Positions 32,793-43,948 of a stretch of 64,000 nucleotides of DNA are shown here, piece after piece. The translations under genes were made by a program, and so were the position numbers. Source of the DNA: Cohnella rhizosphaerae (GTDB taxonomy: Bacteria > Bacillota > Bacilli > Paenibacillales > Paenibacillaceae); NCBI RefSeq assembly GCF_029525575.1, contig NZ_JAPDIA010000008.1:1-64000 (forward strand), written 5' to 3'. How positions within the stretch are numbered: position 1 is the stretch's first letter; each line of letters starts with the position of its first letter. The notes below the pieces were generated by a model. It saw nothing but the letters and a program-made list of their open reading frames with translations. It was not told the origin of the DNA and made no database searches.

Positions 32793-35561
32793 GTGTGGCA
32801 ACTGAACATCAGGCATAAGCTTACGCTGTTCGTCACGGGTTTTTCTTTGCTGTGCTACTTTATGACCTGCTCGCTGTTTTACAGCGTCTACGCCAACGCG
32901 ATCAAGCAGAACGCCTACGATACGAGCCGGTCGCAGGTCGCCTCCATCGGGGGCAATCTCGATTCCTTCTTCGCGCGTCTGTCCGAGGGGACGAAGCTCA
33001 TCGCCGAGGATCCGCAAATCACCGACCTGCTGGGCGAATACGCCCGCACCGGCGGCTCGTCCGGCTCGGGAGCGGCGGTCGAACGCGCCTTAAACGAGTT
33101 CGCCGTCAAGATGAACAAAGAAGTCGAATATGCGCAGATCGTTCCCGCCGGGGCGGGCAGCGATCTCAAGTTCTCCACCGGCTACGAATTCAGCCGCGCC
33201 GGCTTTGATTGGAGCCGCGCGGCGTGGGAGGAGCGTGACCCGCTCTCCGGCTGGATCATGAGCGGCAGCGGCGCCGCGAAGCCGGTCTATCTGAGGCAGA
33301 TCCGCGAACAGACTGCCGGCCCGACGCTTGGCGTCGTGGCCGTTTTCCTGCGCGAATCGGTGTGGCCGTCTTTCGTTCAAGGCAATCAAGTGAATCTTCG
33401 TCTCGCGACGTTGACGGGAAGACTTGTCTATGGGACCGGGGAAGCGGCGCCTGCGGCCGCGCAGCTCGACCCCGATTCCACCCTTTTTCGCGAAGCGTCA
33501 ACGCTCGACGTTCGCCGGATCGGGGGCGACGCCTATATCGTCTCCTCCCAGCGAACCGCCAACGGTCTTTTCGTCCTCGTCAGTCTTACGAGCATGCATG
33601 CGCTTCTGAACGAGATCTCCCAAGTCGGTATTCTGATCGTCATGGTCGGGCTGCTCTCCTTCTTTTTAACGTTTCTTTTCTCGTTATTCGTGTCGGGGCG
33701 CCTGACGGCCTCTCTTGACGAGGTGCGCCGCCAGATCGGCGATCTGACAACGGGCCGGCTGCCGGACGGCCAAGCGTTCTCCGGCTCCCGCCTCGCGGGC
33801 AGCCGCGGGTTGTCGGGCAAGGTTCGCGTGACGCTGATTTACGCGTCGATCGTCATCCTCCCGATGGTCCTGTCGATCCTCATCATGAACGAGCAGGCGG
33901 GCAAGTCGATTCGTTCCCAGACGCTGAGCCATCATCAGAATCAATTGAAGTTCACCGCGCGGCGCATCGACGCGGAGCTCGATTCGTACGATCAGAAGCT
34001 TCAATACCTGTTCGGGGAAAAAAGCCTTAACGCCGCAGCGGCCCGGTATGCGTCCGGCGCGATCGGCGCGGAGGAATGGGCGCGAACGGCCGAACGCACG
34101 GCGATGCGGCTGGAGGCGGTCGCATCCGGCACCTTGTCGGTCGCGGTGTACGACGCCGACCGGAAACTCATATACAGCAAGGGCTGCGCGCCCTCCTTCG
34201 CAGGCGGCATGCTGCAGCGGCTCGAGGACAACCCGAGCAATCGCACGCTTTGGTTCCCGTCCGCGCCGGCTTGCGGCTCCTACTACGCGGCTTACGGAAA
34301 AAGGCTCGTCGCGCTGACTAACTACGACGGCGTCGGTTTTTTCGATTCGATCGGGTTCGTCGTGCTGTCCTTCAACGAGCAGCTTTTGCAAAATTTGTAC
34401 GATCCGCGTCCGGAGGAAACGTCCACCGCGCTCTATTTGACGGACAAAGCCGGGACGGTTCTGTCGCATCCGTGGAAATCCCGCATTGGGGCCGAAAGCC
34501 CGTACGGCGATGCGCCGTCGGAAAAAAAGGCGGGACGGATCACGTTGACCGAGCCGTTGTCGGCGTCCGATTGGCTGTTGGCGGAACGGATCCCGAACGG
34601 GCTGTTGAACGCGCAAACGCCCAAGAACAGCCTGCTGCTCTGGGGCTCGATGCTGGCGGATTTCCTCGCGATCTCGGCAGGCATATACGCCTTTCTCCGT
34701 TATCTCATGCGGGGAATCCGGCAGCTTAACCAAGGGATGGAGCAGGTGGCGGGCGGCAATCTGAGCGTCCGGGCGAACATTCGCTCGAGAGACGAGGTCA
34801 GGCAGCTGGCGGACGGCTTCAACGATATGGTGCGCAGGCTGAACGAGCTTATGGCGGAAACCTACATGCAAGGAATCCGGCGCAAGGAAGCCGAGCTGAA
34901 TTCGCTGCAGGCCCAGATCAACCCGCATTTTCTCTACAATACGCTGGAATCGATCAACTGGGAAGCGATGATGATGACGGGAGGGCCGAACAAGGTGAGC
35001 GAGATGGTGACCGCCCTGTCCGACCTTCTTCGCCTCAGCATCAGCAAGGGCAAGGAGATCGTCTGGTTCCAGGACGAGATCGACCATGTCAAAAACTACT
35101 TGATTCTGCAAAAGGAACGGTACAGCGACAAGTTCGAAGTGGAGTGGCAGATCGACGAGCGGCTGTACCGGTACCGAACGCTGAAGCTGATCCTGCAGCC
35201 GCTCGTGGAGAACGCGATCTATCACGGTCTGGAGCTGAAGGAAGGCCCCGGCGTGATCTCGATCAAGGGCAAGCTGGCGGACGGCGGTCTGGAGCTCGAG
35301 ATCGCGGACAACGGACTGGGCATGGACGAGGCGCAGCTGGAGGCCGTTCGCAGCTCGATCGAAGAGCAGCGCCCGTCCCAGCCCGCGGGCATCGGCATTC
35401 GGAACGTGCACGAGCGCATCCGGTTGTATTACGGCGAGTCTTACGGTATCGAGGTGTTCAGCGCGAAGAACGCGGGGACGACGATCGTGATCCGCCTTCC
35501 GATCCACGAGGACGGGGACGCTTACGGCGCGCCGCCATTTTTTGAAGCGGAGGGGAGTTAA
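32793..35561 (+). CDS. YesM-type sensor histidine kinase with two sensor modules
   Basis: 922 residues, against about 580-600 for usual YesM kinases. Helix 1 (about 10-35), a first outside domain (about 36-280) and helix 2 (about 282-305) are followed by a second set: helix 3 (LIYASIVILPMVLSILIM, about 350-370), a second outside domain (about 375-610) and helix 4 (about 615-635). Then come HAMP (GMEQVAGGNLSV) and the His_kinase domain with QINPHFLYNTLESINWEA (His about 711), N-box LVENAIYHG and G-box DNGLGMDEAQ. The GTG start follows GGCGGGGGT. It pairs with the regulator 3 bp downstream and should sense the ligand of the upstream importer. Confidence 0.9.
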   Translation: MWQLNIRHKLTLFVTGFSLLCYFMTCSLFYSVYANAIKQNAYDTSRSQVASIGGNLDSFFARLSEGTKLIAEDPQITDLLGEYARTGGSSGSGAAVERALNEFAVKMNKEVEYAQIVPAGAGSDLKFSTGYEFSRAGFDWSRAAWEERDPLSGWIMSGSGAAKPVYLRQIREQTAGPTLGVVAVFLRESVWPSFVQGNQVNLRLATLTGRLVYGTGEAAPAAAQLDPDSTLFREASTLDVRRIGGDAYIVSSQRTANGLFVLVSLTSMHALLNEISQVGILIVMVGLLSFFLTFLFSLFVSGRLTASLDEVRRQIGDLTTGRLPDGQAFSGSRLAGSRGLSGKVRVTLIYASIVILPMVLSILIMNEQAGKSIRSQTLSHHQNQLKFTARRIDAELDSYDQKLQYLFGEKSLNAAAARYASGAIGAEEWARTAERTAMRLEAVASGTLSVAVYDADRKLIYSKGCAPSFAGGMLQRLEDNPSNRTLWFPSAPACGSYYAAYGKRLVALTNYDGVGFFDSIGFVVLSFNEQLLQNLYDPRPEETSTALYLTDKAGTVLSHPWKSRIGAESPYGDAPSEKKAGRITLTEPLSASDWLLAERIPNGLLNAQTPKNSLLLWGSMLADFLAISAGIYAFLRYLMRGIRQLNQGMEQVAGGNLSVRANIRSRDEVRQLADGFNDMVRRLNELMAETYMQGIRRKEAELNSLQAQINPHFLYNTLESINWEAMMMTGGPNKVSEMVTALSDLLRLSISKGKEIVWFQDEIDHVKNYLILQKERYSDKFEVEWQIDERLYRYRTLKLILQPLVENAIYHGLELKEGPGVISIKGKLADGGLELEIADNGLGMDEAQLEAVRSSIEEQRPSQPAGIGIRNVHERIRLYYGESYGIEVFSAKNAGTTIVIRLPIHEDGDAYGAPPFFEAEGS

Positions 35562-35564
35562 GCG

Positions 35565-37149
35565 ATGTCGATGTACAAGCTGGTCATCGTGGACGACGAG
35601 GAGAAGATCAGGGTCGGGCTCCGGACGATCGTCGATTGGCCGTCGCTCGGCTTCGAGCTGATCGGCGAAGCGGCGAACGGCGCGGATGCGCTGAAGCTGA
35701 TCGAAGCGTCGGCCGAACGCCCCGACGTCGTATTGACCGATATCCGCATGCCGGTGATGGACGGGATCGGTCTGATCGAACAAGCGAAGGAGCGCGGCTT
35801 CGAGCTGCAGTTCGTCATTCTAAGCGGCTTCGATTATTTTCAGTATGCGAAGCGGGCCATCGAACTCGGCGTGTTCGATTATGTCCTCAAGCCGACCAAG
35901 CTCCCGGAGCTGAAGGAGAAGTTCGGCAAGCTGAAGCGGAAGCTGGACGAGGAGCGGTCCAATAAGGCCAGACAGCGGGTCAGCTCGAAGCTGCTCCGGG
36001 AGAAAGCGATCAAAGACATCGTGTACGGGCATTGCAAGGGAGAGGAGGAGCTGGCGGAAGCGGCTGCGGAAGCCGGCCTGCCGTTTCGCCCCGGAACCTT
36101 CCTATACGCGGTCGCGACCGTCAAGCCGCAAGAGGCGAAGGAGCGCAATCTGCCGTTCGGGCTGGAGGAGCGGCTGCTCCGCCAGTTCGACGGCACGCTC
36201 GATGCGTTCGTCGCGGCCGATCAGCTGGGACATCTGGTCGTGCTCTGCGTCTGCCCGCTCGAACGGGAAGGGACGCTCCGGCAGGAGCTTGCGGAAGCGG
36301 GCAGGCGAACGATCGCGATGCTCGAGCGGGAGGACGTCGTCGCCAATATCGGCATAGGCGAGCCGGTCCGCAGCCTGACGCAGGCGAACGAGTCCTACAA
36401 GCAGTCGCTGGTCGCGCTGCAGGCGGTTTTTTTCCGCGGCTATCGGACGGTGCTCCTTTACCGTGCGATGCCGGACGAGCCCATATCCGCCGAATACCCG
36501 GCCGAATACGAGAAGAAGCTCATCGCGGCGATCGATTCGGGAAGCAAAAGGGAAGCCGCCGCGGCGGTGGACGACCTGTTCCGCTCGGCGCTGTCCGACG
36601 AACGGCTGCTCCCGGCCCAGGTGTACAAGATATGCCTCGAGATGATCATCATTTTGTGCAGACAGTTCCAATCGCAGCACGAAGGCGTATCCGATATTTT
36701 CGACGAAAAGCGCCTGCTCTATCTGAACCTCGCGGACTTCGCGACGCTGCATCAGTTGAAGCAGTGGTTCAGGGAGCGCATCGATCTCATGGTCGATCTC
36801 ATTCTGGACGGCCGAGACCGCCACAACAGCCGGATCGTGAACCATATCAAAAAGCTGATCGAGAAGAGCTACCACGAGCAAATCACGCTGCACGACATCG
36901 GCGACTCGCTGTTCATGAATCCGGACTACTTGAGCAGACTGTTCAAAAAAAGCGACGGGTCAGAGCTTTATCGACTACCTGACGAATTACCGGATCGACC
37001 AGGCGAAGCGTTTTCTGAAGGACGTCTCGACCAAGAGCTACGAGGTCGGCTTCCGGGTCGGTTATCAGAACCCGAGCTATTTCGCAAAGACGTTCAAGAA
37101 GGTAACGGGCAAATCCGTCTCCGAGTATCGCGACGAGGCGCGGGATTGA
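35565..37149 (+). CDS. YesN-type response regulator with AraC output domain (frame broken once)
   Basis: About 527 residues: receiver domain (KLVIVDDEEKIRVGLRTIVD; phosphoacceptor in PDVVLTDIRMPVMDG), a central regulatory region, and a C-terminal AraC double HTH (LHDIGDSLFMNPDYLSRLFK; YEVGFRVGYQNPSYFAKTFK). The A7 run 36945-36951 has one A too many; with six, KKATGQSFIDYLTNYRIDQ is restored and the gene ends at the TGA 37147-37149. It likely activates the importer operon at 29412 in response to the adjacent kinase. Confidence 0.9.
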
Positions 37150-37164
37150 TCCTCTATCGGAAGT

Positions 37165-37205
37165 GCCCTTCGCATGGTTTGCGGTCACGCGAAGGGCTTT
37201 TTTTT
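37165..37205 (+). terminator. Terminator of the importer/two-component operon
   Basis: GCCCTTCGC (37165-37173) pairs with GCGAAGGGC (37189-37197), followed by T8 (37198-37205). Confidence 0.9.
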
Positions 37206-37338
37206 CGAACTGTCAAAACGCCCTTTCCGCGCCATCAACTGACGTGACAGCCTCATGGTAGCGGGGCCGGAAAACCGCGCAACTCCCGTAGAAACCACCG
37301 CCTTTAGGGAAGTAACCCGGAAAATAGTAAAATGCTAT

Positions 37339-37822
37339 GTCGATAAGCGCCATATGTCACTAACGCCACCTCAGCGACGCTAGGAAAGGTGCCGATAGGC
37401 GCAAAATGTCACTAACGCCACCTCAGCGACACTCGGAAAGGCGCCGATAAGTGCAAAATGTCACTAACGCCACCCCAGCGAGGCTCGGAAAGGCGCCGAT
37501 AAGTGCAAAATGTCACTAACGCCACCTCAGCGACACTCGGAAAGGCCCCGATAAGCGCCATATGTCACTAACGCCACCTCAGCGACGCTCGGAAAGGTGC
37601 CGATAAGTGCAAAATGTCACTAACGCCACCTCAGCGACACTCGGAAAGACGCCGATAAGTGCAAAATGTCACTAACGACACCCCAGCGACACTCGGAAAG
37701 GCGCCGATAAGTGCAAAATGTCACTAACGCCACCTCAGCGACGCTCGGAAAGGCGCAGATGAGTGCAAAATGTCACTAACGCCACCTCAGCGACACTCGG
37801 AAAGGCCCCGATAAGCGCAAAA
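37339..37822. repeat. 52-bp tandem array, nine full copies plus a partial
   Basis: Units start at 37339, 37391, 37443, 37495, 37547, 37599, 37651, 37703 and 37755, each exactly 52 bp, with a degenerate tenth from 37807. The unit begins GCCGATAAGTGCAAAATGTC and continues ACTAACGCCACCTCAGCGAC. Copies differ at a few positions only. On the minus strand each unit contains TGTCGCTGA...TTAGTGACA, which as RNA can form a 9-bp stem with G-U pairs. There are no unique spacers. The remaining part of 37206-37997 shows no gene. Confidence 0.95.
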
Positions 37823-37997
37823 CAGTATTAGCGCCCATCTCCCTATGTCAGCGCGCGAGTATGCAGCCGCACGAGCGCAAAAGCGCCTGCGACTTCGGCG
37901 GAAATGGAACAGAAAGGTCGGATCCCGGCCTATCCGCCGGGCGTCGAAGCTGATTCAATGAAGCTGTCTTCACATCAGACCGAAGGGAGAAGGGTTT

Positions 37998-40900
37998 ATG
38001 AAAGCTTGGATGAAAGGGATGAGCAGGCTCGTTAGCTTGACGTTGGCGCTCGGTCTTGCCGGACCGCTGCTGCTGGCGATGCCGGACAGAGCGGCAGCGG
38101 TGGACAATTACGAGGTCGTGGAGGACTTCCCGGGGCCTTCGCCGTCCGGCTGGACGAGCTCGTCCGGCATCACGTCGATGAGCGCGTCGCCGGTCGCTTA
38201 CGAGGGGGCTTACAGTCTGGCGCTCGACTTCGCGCTGGACGCGTCGACGACGACGGCTTCGGTATCCAAGACGCTGCCGGGCGTCGATGCGAGCGTCTAT
38301 AACGGCTTGCAGTTCCGGCTCAAGGGACCGGACGTCGTCGGCAGCTACACGTTTAAGGTGACGACCGCCACCGGGACGTGGCAGACGGCGCCGATGCAGT
38401 TCGGCAGCTTCGATTTCACGAGAATCTTCTTGCCCTGGTCGGGCTTTCGCAAAAGCGGCGATCTGTCCGTGGTCGCGACCGCGGCCGATATGAGCTCCGT
38501 CTCGCAGATGACCTTCCAGATCGGGCGTCGCTTCGGGGGAGACCGCGCCGTCCGTCTCGGGCACGCTCTACCTGGACGACATCCGCTGGGCCGAAGACCG
38601 GGTGGCCGACTTCGAGAACGGCATCTCGGGGTGGACCGCGGACGCCAGCTCGACGCTGTCGCAGAGCACCGGGGCGGGCGAAGTGTTCGAAGGGGCGGCC
38701 GCGCTGCGCATCGATACTGACTTCGCCGGGCAGCCGGCCGGTTCGGTATCGACGGCGACCTACGGCTTCGCGACCGAAGCGGACGCGAGCGAATGGAACG
38801 GCCTCTCGCTGCTCGTCAAGGGCGACGGCTCCGGCCAGCTTTTCTCGGCCGGGCTGCATACCGGAGCGGGAGCGACCTTTGCCACCAAGCCGTTCGCCCT
38901 GGACTTCGAGGGCTGGCGGCGCATCCCGATCTACTGGGGACAATTCTACCAGGGCGCCTTCGTCTCGCCTACGGCGGCGGACCTCGCGGACATCGACCGA
39001 GTATCGTTGTCGATCGAGCACGCGGGTGCGACGACCGCATCGACCGTCTACGTCGACTCGGTGCTGTTCACGGACACGCACGACCTGTTCGCGAATCTCG
39101 ACCTGTCGCAGCCGGCGATGTCGGCCGTACAGGCGGATATCGCCGTCAAGGACTACGAGAGCGCCAAAGCCGACCTGCTCGCTTACATGCAGGCCAGAAC
39201 GTCCCCCCTCCTATTTTTACAATTGGTCCGATCGTACGTCGATCATGAACGCCTTTAATACCCAGTATCCGAATACGATCGACGCGATCGTCGCTTCGGC
39301 CGGGCTGGCCAAAAACAACGACTTTACGTTCGAAGGGGATCACAGGCAGCTCGATCCCGACGGCGACGGCGATATCGTCTGGCAGCAGGGGAACAACGTG
39401 TTCACCCAGTATCTGGCGCGCACGGGCTGGTGGCTCGATCTCGGCAAAGCTTACTGGAACAGCACGCTCGGCGTCGCGGACGAATCGTACGCAGCGGCGT
39501 TCGTCGCTTCGCTCCGCGACTTTTACCGGGACGCGCCGATGCCGCACACGATCCTGTTCAGCACGTTCAGCAACAGCGATCTGGCCTCGTTTTACGTCCC
39601 GGGTGGCAATCTGTGGGGCGGGCTCGATACCGGAATCCGGATGGACAACTGGGTCGGCGCGTATGCGTTCTTCGTGCAGTCTCCGACGTTCACCGCCGAG
39701 GACAATTACCTGTTCCTTCAATCGCTGCTCGATCAAGCGGAATACTTGTACGGCTACGAGGGCGCCTATCGCCCGGGGGAACATGCAGATCATCGAATGC
39801 TACGGACTGTACGCGGCTTCCGTCATGTTCCCCGAATTCTCGCATGCAGCCGACTGGAACGCCCGTGCCAAAGCATTTCTGCAGGAGCAACTGGACGACG
39901 GCGTGCTAAGCGACGGCTTCTTCAAGGAGCTGACGTTCGGCTACCACGAATGGATGATCGAGACGTTTTTCCGCATGAAGTCGCTGGGCGACATCGGCGG
40001 CGACCCGTTCTCGCCAGCGATGGACGCGAAGCTGGAGAAAATGTTCGAAGTGGACATGAAAATGATGGACCCGAAGGGCAATACGCCGCCGATCAGCGAC
40101 AGCCAGCCGTTCAATCGCCGTTCGCTGCTCTCGCTCGGGGCCGCGTTGTACAGCCGGGGCGACTTTAAGTATTTGAGCGACAATAAAATAGGCAGCGCCT
40201 ACTTCTGGTCGCTCTCGCCCGCGACGCAGGCGAATCTGGCCAACGTGACGGCCACCGTGCCGAGCTTTACGTCGGTCCGGCTGGACGACTCGAAGTACTA
40301 CGCGATGCGCACGGGCTGGAACGACGGCCACTACTTCGTATTTGACGCGGCGCCATATCTGGCGGGCCACTATCATCGGGACCAGCTGAACATCATTGCC
40401 GAATCGAACGGGGAGCCGATGATCGTCGATCCCGGCAAGGGCAATTATTCCGACTGGGAGAATTATCCTTCCTACTTTGTCTACAATGCGCACAATACGG
40501 TTTTCATGGACAACTACGTCAATTCGCAGTATCCGACGCCGGTAGAGAAGGCTTGGGAGACCGACGCGATCCACGATTTTGCGGCGGCAAGCGTCGACTA
40601 CAGCAGCCTGGATACGCCGATCGCCGCCAATCGGGCGCCGTTCGCTTCCGAGCGCAACGTTTATTTTGCCAAGCCGAACTACTGGATCATGAACGACTTG
40701 CTGACGCCGACGGACCCCGCGGTCTCGCATACGTATTCGCAGCAATTTCACTTTTCGCCGTCCGCGATCTCGGTGAACGCGACGACCAAGGCGATCGAAG
40801 TCAACGACACGATCGACAATTTCGAGGTCAATTCGTTGTCCGCCTATACCAAATCGGCCTACACGACGATCGCGAACGTCGATACGGAGAAGTACGAAGG

Positions 40901-42691
40901 GCAGCGGGGCTTGAAGGTCGATTACAACCTGTCGCTCGGCAGCAACTGGTTCCGCAAAAACGCGCCGTACAACGCGACCGCCGTCTCGGGCATCTCGCTG
41001 TGGATCAAGGGCAACTCCAGCGCGGATGCCGTCAAGCCGTACCTGCTCACCTCGTCGGGCAACTGGATCTACGGCCAGACGCTGTCGCTGAACTACGCGG
41101 GCTGGAAGCAATTCATCCTGCCGTGGCGGATGTTCGCGAAGGAGACCGACAGCACGATCGCGATGGGACCGGGTCAGACTTCGGGCATTACGTCGGTCGA
41201 CTTTCACTTCCAGGGCACCGGTTCCGGCACCGTCTACTTTGACGATATCCGTTTCTACGACTTCTACGATATCGACAACTTCGAATCGCAGCGCATCGCG
41301 AACTTCGAAGACGGCAGCCTGAGCGGCTGGACGGGCCGGCTCAGCTCGCCCGCCATCGATACCGCCTCGTTCTATTCGGGAGCGAAGAGCTTGAAGTACA
41401 CGCTCTCTTTCCCGGCGGGAGGCACCTCAAGCGACTTCGACTACATCCGCAAGACGCAGAGCTACGACGCCTCGAAGACGGGCGGGGTCGTGCTTGCGGT
41501 CAAGGGGACGGGCACGCCGATCAACTTCACTTTTTTATATGAGCACGACGAACGGGACTGCCACCAACGTCTGGCGGCTGAAGCAGAGCTATACGATGAA
41601 TTATTCCGGCTGGCGTCTGTACTACCTGCCCTGGAGCAGCTTCGTCAACGCGAGCAATACGTCGCTGGCGCTCACGTCGGCGGACGTCAAGCAGGTCAAC
41701 TTCGTCGAGACGCGCTTCATCCGATCGTCTTCGACGGCCTTGAATCCGGTCGTGCAGATCGACGAGCTGGGGTTCTTCGATTACTACCAGGAGAAGGATA
41801 CGTTCGATATGGGGCTGGACACCTGGTCGGCGGCCGATCCGGCGATGACGCTCTCCCTCGATTCGGCGAACAAGTTCGAAGGGGCGAACGCGCTGAAACT
41901 TAGCTTCTCTATGGGCGCCGGCGCGACGAAGTCCGCCGCGCTGAAGACCGGCAGCTATATCGCCACGAACGGGCTGTACGCAGGCGTCTCGCTCCGCGTT
42001 AAAGGCAACGGGGACGCGAGCAACAAGCTCCGGCTGCTGCTGAACGGCTACATCTCGCCGGCGATCTCGCTCGCTTCGACGGGGTGGAGCACCGTCTACT
42101 TCCCCCTGGAGCGACTTCGCGCTTGAAGCGAACCCGGCCATCGTCATGGGCGAACCGCAGGTCAAGTCGCTCGAGCTGCGGGTGGAGCGCAACGGCGGCA
42201 GCGCAGCAGGCACGATCGACGTGGACAACATCGGTTTTGTCGGCAGCATTCATAACAATATGACGATCGTCCCCGCGGATCCGGGCGCCGTCGCTTCGGT
42301 CGACGCCTATACCGGCTGGGTGTATTACAACGCCGGCCGGTACGAGAAGGCGCCTTATATCAAAATCGTCAAAACGGCGACGGGCAACGCCTTTTACGAT
42401 ACGATCCTCTATCCGGGCGCCAAGGGGATGTCGCCCAAGGTGACCGTCACCCGGCTCGGCGTCTCCGAGAACGGGACGGCGCTCTCGCCTTCGCAGGCTT
42501 CGGGACTTCAAATGACGATTACGGACGGCGGCCATACGTATACCGACACCTATCTGATCGCGCACGACGGCGCGGGGACGACCCGGCAGTACGGGAGCTA
42601 TACGTATAATGGGTCGAAGGCCTACATCCGCAGCGAAAACGGCGTCGTGACGCAAACGGTGACCGATCCGGGCGCCACGCTGACGCCTTAA
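37998..42691 (+). CDS. Secreted heparinase II/III-type polysaccharide lyase with five beta-sandwich modules (frame broken five times)
   Basis: About 1563 residues after removing five extra bases (G3 38523-38525, C6 39203-39208, G5 39775-39779, T6 41531-41536, C5 42102-42106). It begins with a signal peptide ending PDRAAAVD. Two CBM11-like modules (about 38100-38570 and 38600-39075, ending YLDDIRW and YVDSVLF) precede an alpha-helical region and a heparinase II/III domain with GHYHRDQLNIIAESNGEPM and YNAHNTVFMDN (about 39090-40810). Three more modules follow (ending YFDDIRFYD, QIDELGFFD and VDNIGFVG) and a C-terminal 145-residue domain. It would cleave uronic-acid polysaccharides outside the cell. 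Substrate is not determined. Confidence 0.82.
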
Positions 42692-42786
42692 CGCCCCTGC
42701 CGTTGCCTGCGGGCGGCCGACGATAGCGTAGAGCCCCAAACCAGTCCTGGAACCGCGGAAGTCGCTGATCCCTAAGAAGTCTTAAA

Positions 42787-42854
42787 AGGCAACCAAAGGT
42801 CGGATTCGTCGCTTTTGGCTCCGTGGGGGGATTGCCTAAAGTAGAGGTAGGCAA
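42787..42854 (+). promoter_or_regulatory. Alternative hairpins before the Gfo/Idh genes
   Basis: TTGCCT (42832-42837) can pair with AGGCAA upstream (42787-42792, supported by an inner CCAAA/TTTGG) or with AGGCAA downstream (42849-42854). Either this is an operator with repeated half-sites or a pair of mutually exclusive RNA hairpins. No T-run follows. Confidence 0.35.
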
Positions 42855-42886
42855 TAACCAAGACCAGCATCGAAAGGTGATTAGCG

Positions 42887-43921
42887 ATGAGCAAAATCAG
42901 GCTTGGCATTATCGGGTGCGGCGGCATGTCGGATACGCATGCGCTCGGCTTTCATAAGCTGTCCGACCGGATGGAGATCGCGGCGACATGCGACATCGTG
43001 CGGGAGCGGGCGGAGAAGGCGGCGGAGCTGTACGGCGCGCCGGTCGCGGTGGAGGACTATCGCGAGCTGACCGAGCTCGTGGACGCCGTCCTCGTCGTGC
43101 TGCCGCACGATCTTCACTTCGAAGCGGGCATGTATTTCCTGCAGGCAGGCAAGCATGTGCTCATGGAAAAACCGATGTGCAACACGGAGGCCGAGTGCCT
43201 CGAACTGATTCGCGCGTCGGAAGCGGCGAACAAGGTATTGATGACGGCCTATCCGGTCCGTTTCTGGCCGCTGGTCGTCAAGCTGAAGGAACTGATCGAC
43301 GCTAAGGTTTACGGCGAGCTGTTCCAGCTGTCCATTTGGACGGAGCAGTATACGCATTATCCGGACGGGCACTGGGGCCTGTCGGCCGATCGCCTTGGCG
43401 GCGGGCAGTTTTTCAGCCACGGCTGCCACTACATCGATCTCATGCTGTGGTTCATGGGCAAGCCGGTCCGCGGCACGCATCTGGGGACGAACTTCGGCAC
43501 GCCGTGGATGGAAAAGGAAGGGACGAGCAACGTCGCGATCGCCTTCGAGAACGGCGCGCTCGGCTATCACTTCGGTACGTGGGGAGCGAGAGGAACGCGG
43601 CTCGGCTACAGCATTCACGCGCATTGCACGGAAGGCATGCTGGAGGCGCACATCTCGGAGCGCAAGCTGTACGCGCATACGAATATTCGTCCGGAAAACG
43701 CCAATATGGAAAACGCTTCGGAAACCGAGCTGCTCATGGAAGACGAATCGGGCGGCAAATTTACGCATTTTGAGATCGAGCATTTTCTGTCATGCATCCA
43801 GAACGGAACGAAGCCGCTGACGGACGGGCGTACGAGCCTCGAAGGACTGCGGGTCATCTGGCGGCTGTACGAAGCCGAGCAGGAAGGAAAAGTGGCGGAT
43901 CTGAGCGGTCTCGGCTTCTAA
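42887..43921 (+). CDS. Gfo/Idh/MocA family oxidoreductase
   Basis: 344 residues. The N-terminal Rossmann motif KIRLGIIGCGGMSDTHALG and the EKPMCNTEAE motif (catalytic Lys region) are typical, and the C-terminal domain has the conserved GGGQFFSHGCHYIDLMLWFMG with His residues. It uses NAD(P) to oxidise or epimerise a sugar or inositol derivative. AAAGGTGATTAGCG precedes the ATG. It is followed by a second enzyme of the same family, so the two probably act in sequence or as a heteromer. Confidence 0.93.
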   Translation: MSKIRLGIIGCGGMSDTHALGFHKLSDRMEIAATCDIVRERAEKAAELYGAPVAVEDYRELTELVDAVLVVLPHDLHFEAGMYFLQAGKHVLMEKPMCNTEAECLELIRASEAANKVLMTAYPVRFWPLVVKLKELIDAKVYGELFQLSIWTEQYTHYPDGHWGLSADRLGGGQFFSHGCHYIDLMLWFMGKPVRGTHLGTNFGTPWMEKEGTSNVAIAFENGALGYHFGTWGARGTRLGYSIHAHCTEGMLEAHISERKLYAHTNIRPENANMENASETELLMEDESGGKFTHFEIEHFLSCIQNGTKPLTDGRTSLEGLRVIWRLYEAEQEGKVADLSGLGF

Positions 43922-43948
43922 TGCCATTCGCGAAAGGAGGGAACAGCG

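Noticed and set aside
36945-36951. Programmed frameshifting or transcriptional slippage at A7 in the YesN-type regulator
   Set aside because: The same +1 defect occurs at G5-G7, C5-C6 and T6-T7 in unrelated genes; a sequence-error origin explains all cases.
37339-37822. CRISPR array
   Set aside because: The 52-bp units are contiguous near-identical repeats with no unique spacers, and no cas genes are in the window.
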